A stretch of DNA of 64,000 nucleotides from Notospermus geniculatus (taxonomy: Eukaryota > Nemertea > Pilidiophora > Heteronemertea > Lineidae): the NCBI GenBank assembly GCA_002633025.1, contig NMRB01000175.1, positions 364,302 to 428,301 of the forward strand, given 5' to 3'. A program made the translations under genes and the position numbers. The notes under the pieces are model-generated. The model made no database searches. It was not told where the DNA came from and worked only from the letters and a program-made list of their open reading frames with translations. Below are positions 60,895-64,000 of the stretch, in pieces (within the stretch, counting starts at the first letter, position 1; each line of letters begins with the position of its first letter).

Positions 60895-61397
60895 AAGCGC
60901 ACATGTCCGTCAAAACTCAATGCGTTAGGGGTGTTTGTTAAAATCGACTGTCCTGGCTGAATGACGAGTCGACAGCGTTGGGTCAGTCGACTTTAAAAAC
61001 ACCCCAAACGGATCGAGTTTTGTCGGACATGTGCGCTAAGCCTTAGGGGTGTTTTTGAAGTCGACTGACCCAACGCTGTCGACTCGTCATTCAGCCGAGT
61101 CAGTCGATTTTAAAAGACACCCGTACCGCATTGAGTTTTGTCGCAAATGTGCGCTTGGCTTAACGGCTACGTACAAGCACTTTTTGTGACCCAACAAACA
61201 GATTTGTGGTCAGATCGCAACCAGGTGACCCGTCAAAGAGTAAAGCCAAGCGCACATTTTCGACAAAACTCAATGCGTTAGGGGTGTCTGTTAAAATCGA
61301 CTGACTTGGCTGAATGACGAGTCGACAGCGTTGGGTCAGTCGACTTTAAAAACACCCCTAACGCATAGAGTTTGTCGCAAATGTGCGCTAGGCTTTA
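60895..61397. mobile_element. Three-unit composite of one ~150-bp foldback family
   Basis: Units at about 60895-61040 (forward), 61041-61162 (inverted) and 61241-61397 (forward) share ends (AAGCGCACAT...ATGTGCGCT), CAAAACTCAATGCGTTAGGG, TGTTAAAATCGACTG, and a central GTCGAC-bracketed palindrome (CGAGTCGACAGCGTTGGGTC). The third unit has clean ends TAAAGCC...GGCTTTA. Non-coding. Confidence 0.8.
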
Positions 61398-63940
61398 AGG
61401 TATATCAACGTCCGAAAACCAGACCCCATTACTTATAATATACGTGTTTATGAATTATTTACACGCAACAGCATTTTTTTAGGCGATGAACTATCAGATC
61501 ACGACACGTCACATCTTCGGTCAAAACTTTTGTCCCCTTATCAACATTGAACACCTCAATGAAAATCTACCAATGTCAGTGTACCAAGCTGAGTTAGAAC
61601 CAGGTGATGAAGCAGCTAGTTTGATATGTGAAATCAAGCCGAAACGACCGTTACTTGGTTATCATAATTATCCCTTGTGGCCACAGGCGCCTCTTGCTAT
61701 TCCAATTTACTTTATTGGAAAATGGAGTTGCTGTTAAGAAGAGGCGAACACTCTTGGTAGCTGGTAACTGGCAAATGACATTATGGTACCGTACTGTAAG
61801 GGGAACGGATTTTACCACTTGAAGCTGGGCTATTGGAGTAACCATGGCCAGCTTTATCGAACAGCCTTGTGCAACTGAGCGAACGTTACAACAGACGTTC
61901 CCAAATCTATGAGAGTTTTATCTTCGATTGCAAGTGACATGCCTGAAATCTCAGGGGGGGGGGGTCGAACTCGCATTTGAGAGAGCATATTGTGAGCTAA
62001 GATTATTTTANGTGAACTAGATTAATTTACTCATTTTTTATGATAACGAAACAATAATAATGAAAACTTTAGACACGATTCCACGATTTGTGTAGTGAGA
62101 TGGCAATGAGCTGATTTTTCTGCGTATGAATCAGAGAGCTTCGTTCTAAGAAGGGTCACTTGTGCTGCTTTCTGCCTGTCTTTCATCAGACATCTTGATT
62201 CAATATGCGGTCATTCCTTCAGATTACCGATACATTAGTAACTTACTCAGCTAAAAAGCTTTCTCCTAATGCCCATTATTCGCAGCAAAGAGAAATGCCT
62301 GTACGCGCGATGCATTAGCCGACGGAAATCGATAACAGAACCTCTAACAAAGTCTTTTTCTTCCGTTCAGCTTTGCCAACATGTCTGATGTCGACGGTTA
62401 CGGAAAGGCCATTGTCTCTCCTGACAGTTCAGAGCTTTGGGATTTCAAAATCAACGACGGCGTATCTACCAAGGCAAGAGATCGACCAGCGCAGTACACA
62501 ATTCACATCGTCAGCAACGAATTAAATTAACTCTAAAAACGCCCAGGTAATCGTCTGTGTATAAATCCATCAGATGAAATAGATACCTGATCGTGCAACT
62601 TTCTTTGAGAACACGGCTTGTCTATTCTCATTCAAGCAGATAAAAGACATGCCATGAGGCAATTCGTATGCCGTTTGAAATGCACGTCAAGACCTAATGT
62701 CTTCTCAGTTTTTGATCTTACAACATGGGTCTTACCTGGAAAGGTGATTTTTTACCACTTAGTTCAAATGAATTGCACTGGCTACATACGGTGGCGTCTG
62801 ATAAGCTGCTTTGAATGAATAGAATGAAAATACAGGTCTTAGGTGCGGAAGATTCGCCGGCTATTCTAGAAATGCAATGAAGAATTTTCTTTTCAGCAGA
62901 ATGTGGGCAGCGACTTTGTATCGTTGCTGTACAGCACTGAAGACGAACGTTTTTGCTGATTGTTGCTCGGTTATTTTTGCTGGCTATTTCCTGTTGAAAG
63001 AACCAAATTGGGCGTATGGTAATTACAGCTATCCATCACGAATCGATAAACGGCGATCAAAAGAACGCTTTTGATGTTGTTAAATGCGATTCATCACCGA
63101 AGAATCCTACCAAAAATGTAGGACACAAAAACAAATCACGGGGAGCCATCAGTGAGTGGGATGTCCCAAATTAGTGTCCGGAACTCTTAAATGGGTCACA
63201 CTGACCTACTTGTTGTTGGACATCAGGTAAACGAAAGATTCCTCTCGATAGTTTTGAATAAAATCAAGGTACTTCCTGAGCGAGTGGGAAGAGTCGCGAC
63301 TCGGCCACTGTCTTGTGCGGGGGGTGGCGTAATAGCTTTCGTTTCCGCACTTTAAGTAGGTCAACGTGACCTACGAGTAAATAACGATAGATTTCTCGCA
63401 ATTGGCTGTGAATAAAAGCAATCTAGTTCATGGTAGTGGAGAGACTAGCCTTTTAAACATTGCACTCAGGCATTTCCTCAGGTGGGAGGTGGGCAGTGTT
63501 TCCCGCTGTTGCTAATAAAAATTATCGGTCACAGCCGGATGATGCCTGATGAATGCCAACAATAGCAGCATCATATCACAAAACTGATAGGAAAACATGC
63601 TGTGACCCTCTGACTTTTACATAATTTACCACTCAATTTCAAATAAAGTATCTGGAGACAAAACAATGACGCAGCGAAAGGGGTGGAAAACGCGACGTAT
63701 ATCACTTGACACGCACTTTCAATTGAAACATGTCACCTATACTTGTACCCGGCGGCTTCAGAAAGGTTTGCGTGACTAATTTGCTAGCTGAGACCCGCCT
63801 TTGTGTAGAAGAAGTGGAGCGAAACTGTCTGGTGATAATAACCGCCTTCTTGATACAGAGAGAGATGACAGTGAAGCTACAAAAGATTATGATTTTTATA
63901 CGCTGATCGAAACCATCCGCAGAATGATACATTTTTCTAA
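61398..63940. other. No gene seen; assembly join at 62011
   Basis: Single n at 62011. Frames here have no recognised domains. A poly-G run sits at about 61960. Confidence 0.3.
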
Positions 63941-63941
63941 C

Positions 63942-64000
63942 GTCATCAGTGGTTATTCATGACCATCCCCTTCCGATGCAAGGGTCCGTGGGTTCGAGTC
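63942..64000 (+). tRNA. tRNA-like fragment (pseudogene or SINE head), cut by window end
   Basis: A D-arm-like pairing (GTCA...TGAC around CAGTGGTTATT), a 5-bp stem with a 7-nt loop (CCCTT-CCGATGC-AAGGG) and a B-box (GGTTCGAGTC) occur in tRNA order. Spacing between D and anticodon stems is 4 nt instead of 1 and position 33 is C, so a functional tRNA is doubtful. The 3' half is outside the window. Confidence 0.25.

Noticed and set aside
1-64000. CRISPR arrays or prokaryotic operons
   Set aside because: Sequence organisation is eukaryotic; the tandem repeats lack spacer structure.

Overview
This is a stretch of eukaryotic, metazoan genomic DNA (about 59% A+T by eye). It is dominated by short non-autonomous transposons and palindromic repeats and carries one clear protein-coding gene. 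The very frequent palindromic octamers TACATGTA and TAGGCCTA, often fused as TACATGTAGGCCTA, together with the dense foldback-element content, recall marine invertebrate deuterostome genomes (echinoderm, hemichordate or amphioxus). I cannot assign a species. Six runs of n mark assembly joins.

Layout. 0.5-1 kb: 3' end of a non-LTR retrotransposon on the minus strand. 1-47 kb: no gene I can support, but many MITE-like and foldback elements, a 60-bp minisatellite (9.47-10.17 kb), a GTTAAC-rich large foldback (12.95-13.68 kb), and several kilobase-scale duplications (27.2-32.9, 34.5-35.0, 36.7-39.5 and 42.4-43.5 kb). Two of these duplications meet exactly at a single n and behave like overlapping contig ends from two haplotypes, which turns them into natural allele comparisons. 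45.7-46.5 kb: degenerate ~90-bp tandem array. 47-49.7 kb: probable promoter, 5' UTR and intron region. 49,734-53,945: a 1,403-codon uninterrupted coding exon for a basic, low-complexity, AT-hook nuclear protein. 54-56.5 kb: its 3' UTR or flank. 56.5-64 kb: further foldbacks, including a three-unit composite at 61 kb, and a tRNA-like fragment at the window edge.

Most interesting signal. In the duplicated segment around 34.6/35.0 kb, one copy has a Tc1/mariner-like element (5' end CACTCATGGCC) inserted at a TA. The other copy has TACATGTA at the same point, which is the TA-CA-TG-TA scar expected from excision of such an element. Six further paired comparisons inside the window (repeat copies, duplicated segments, minisatellite units) show the same 6-bp change TA to TACATGTA, one of them decayed to TAAATGTA. 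This suggests that the abundant TACATGTA octamers of this genome are largely excision footprints. The allele comparisons also give filled and empty sites for three other foldback families.
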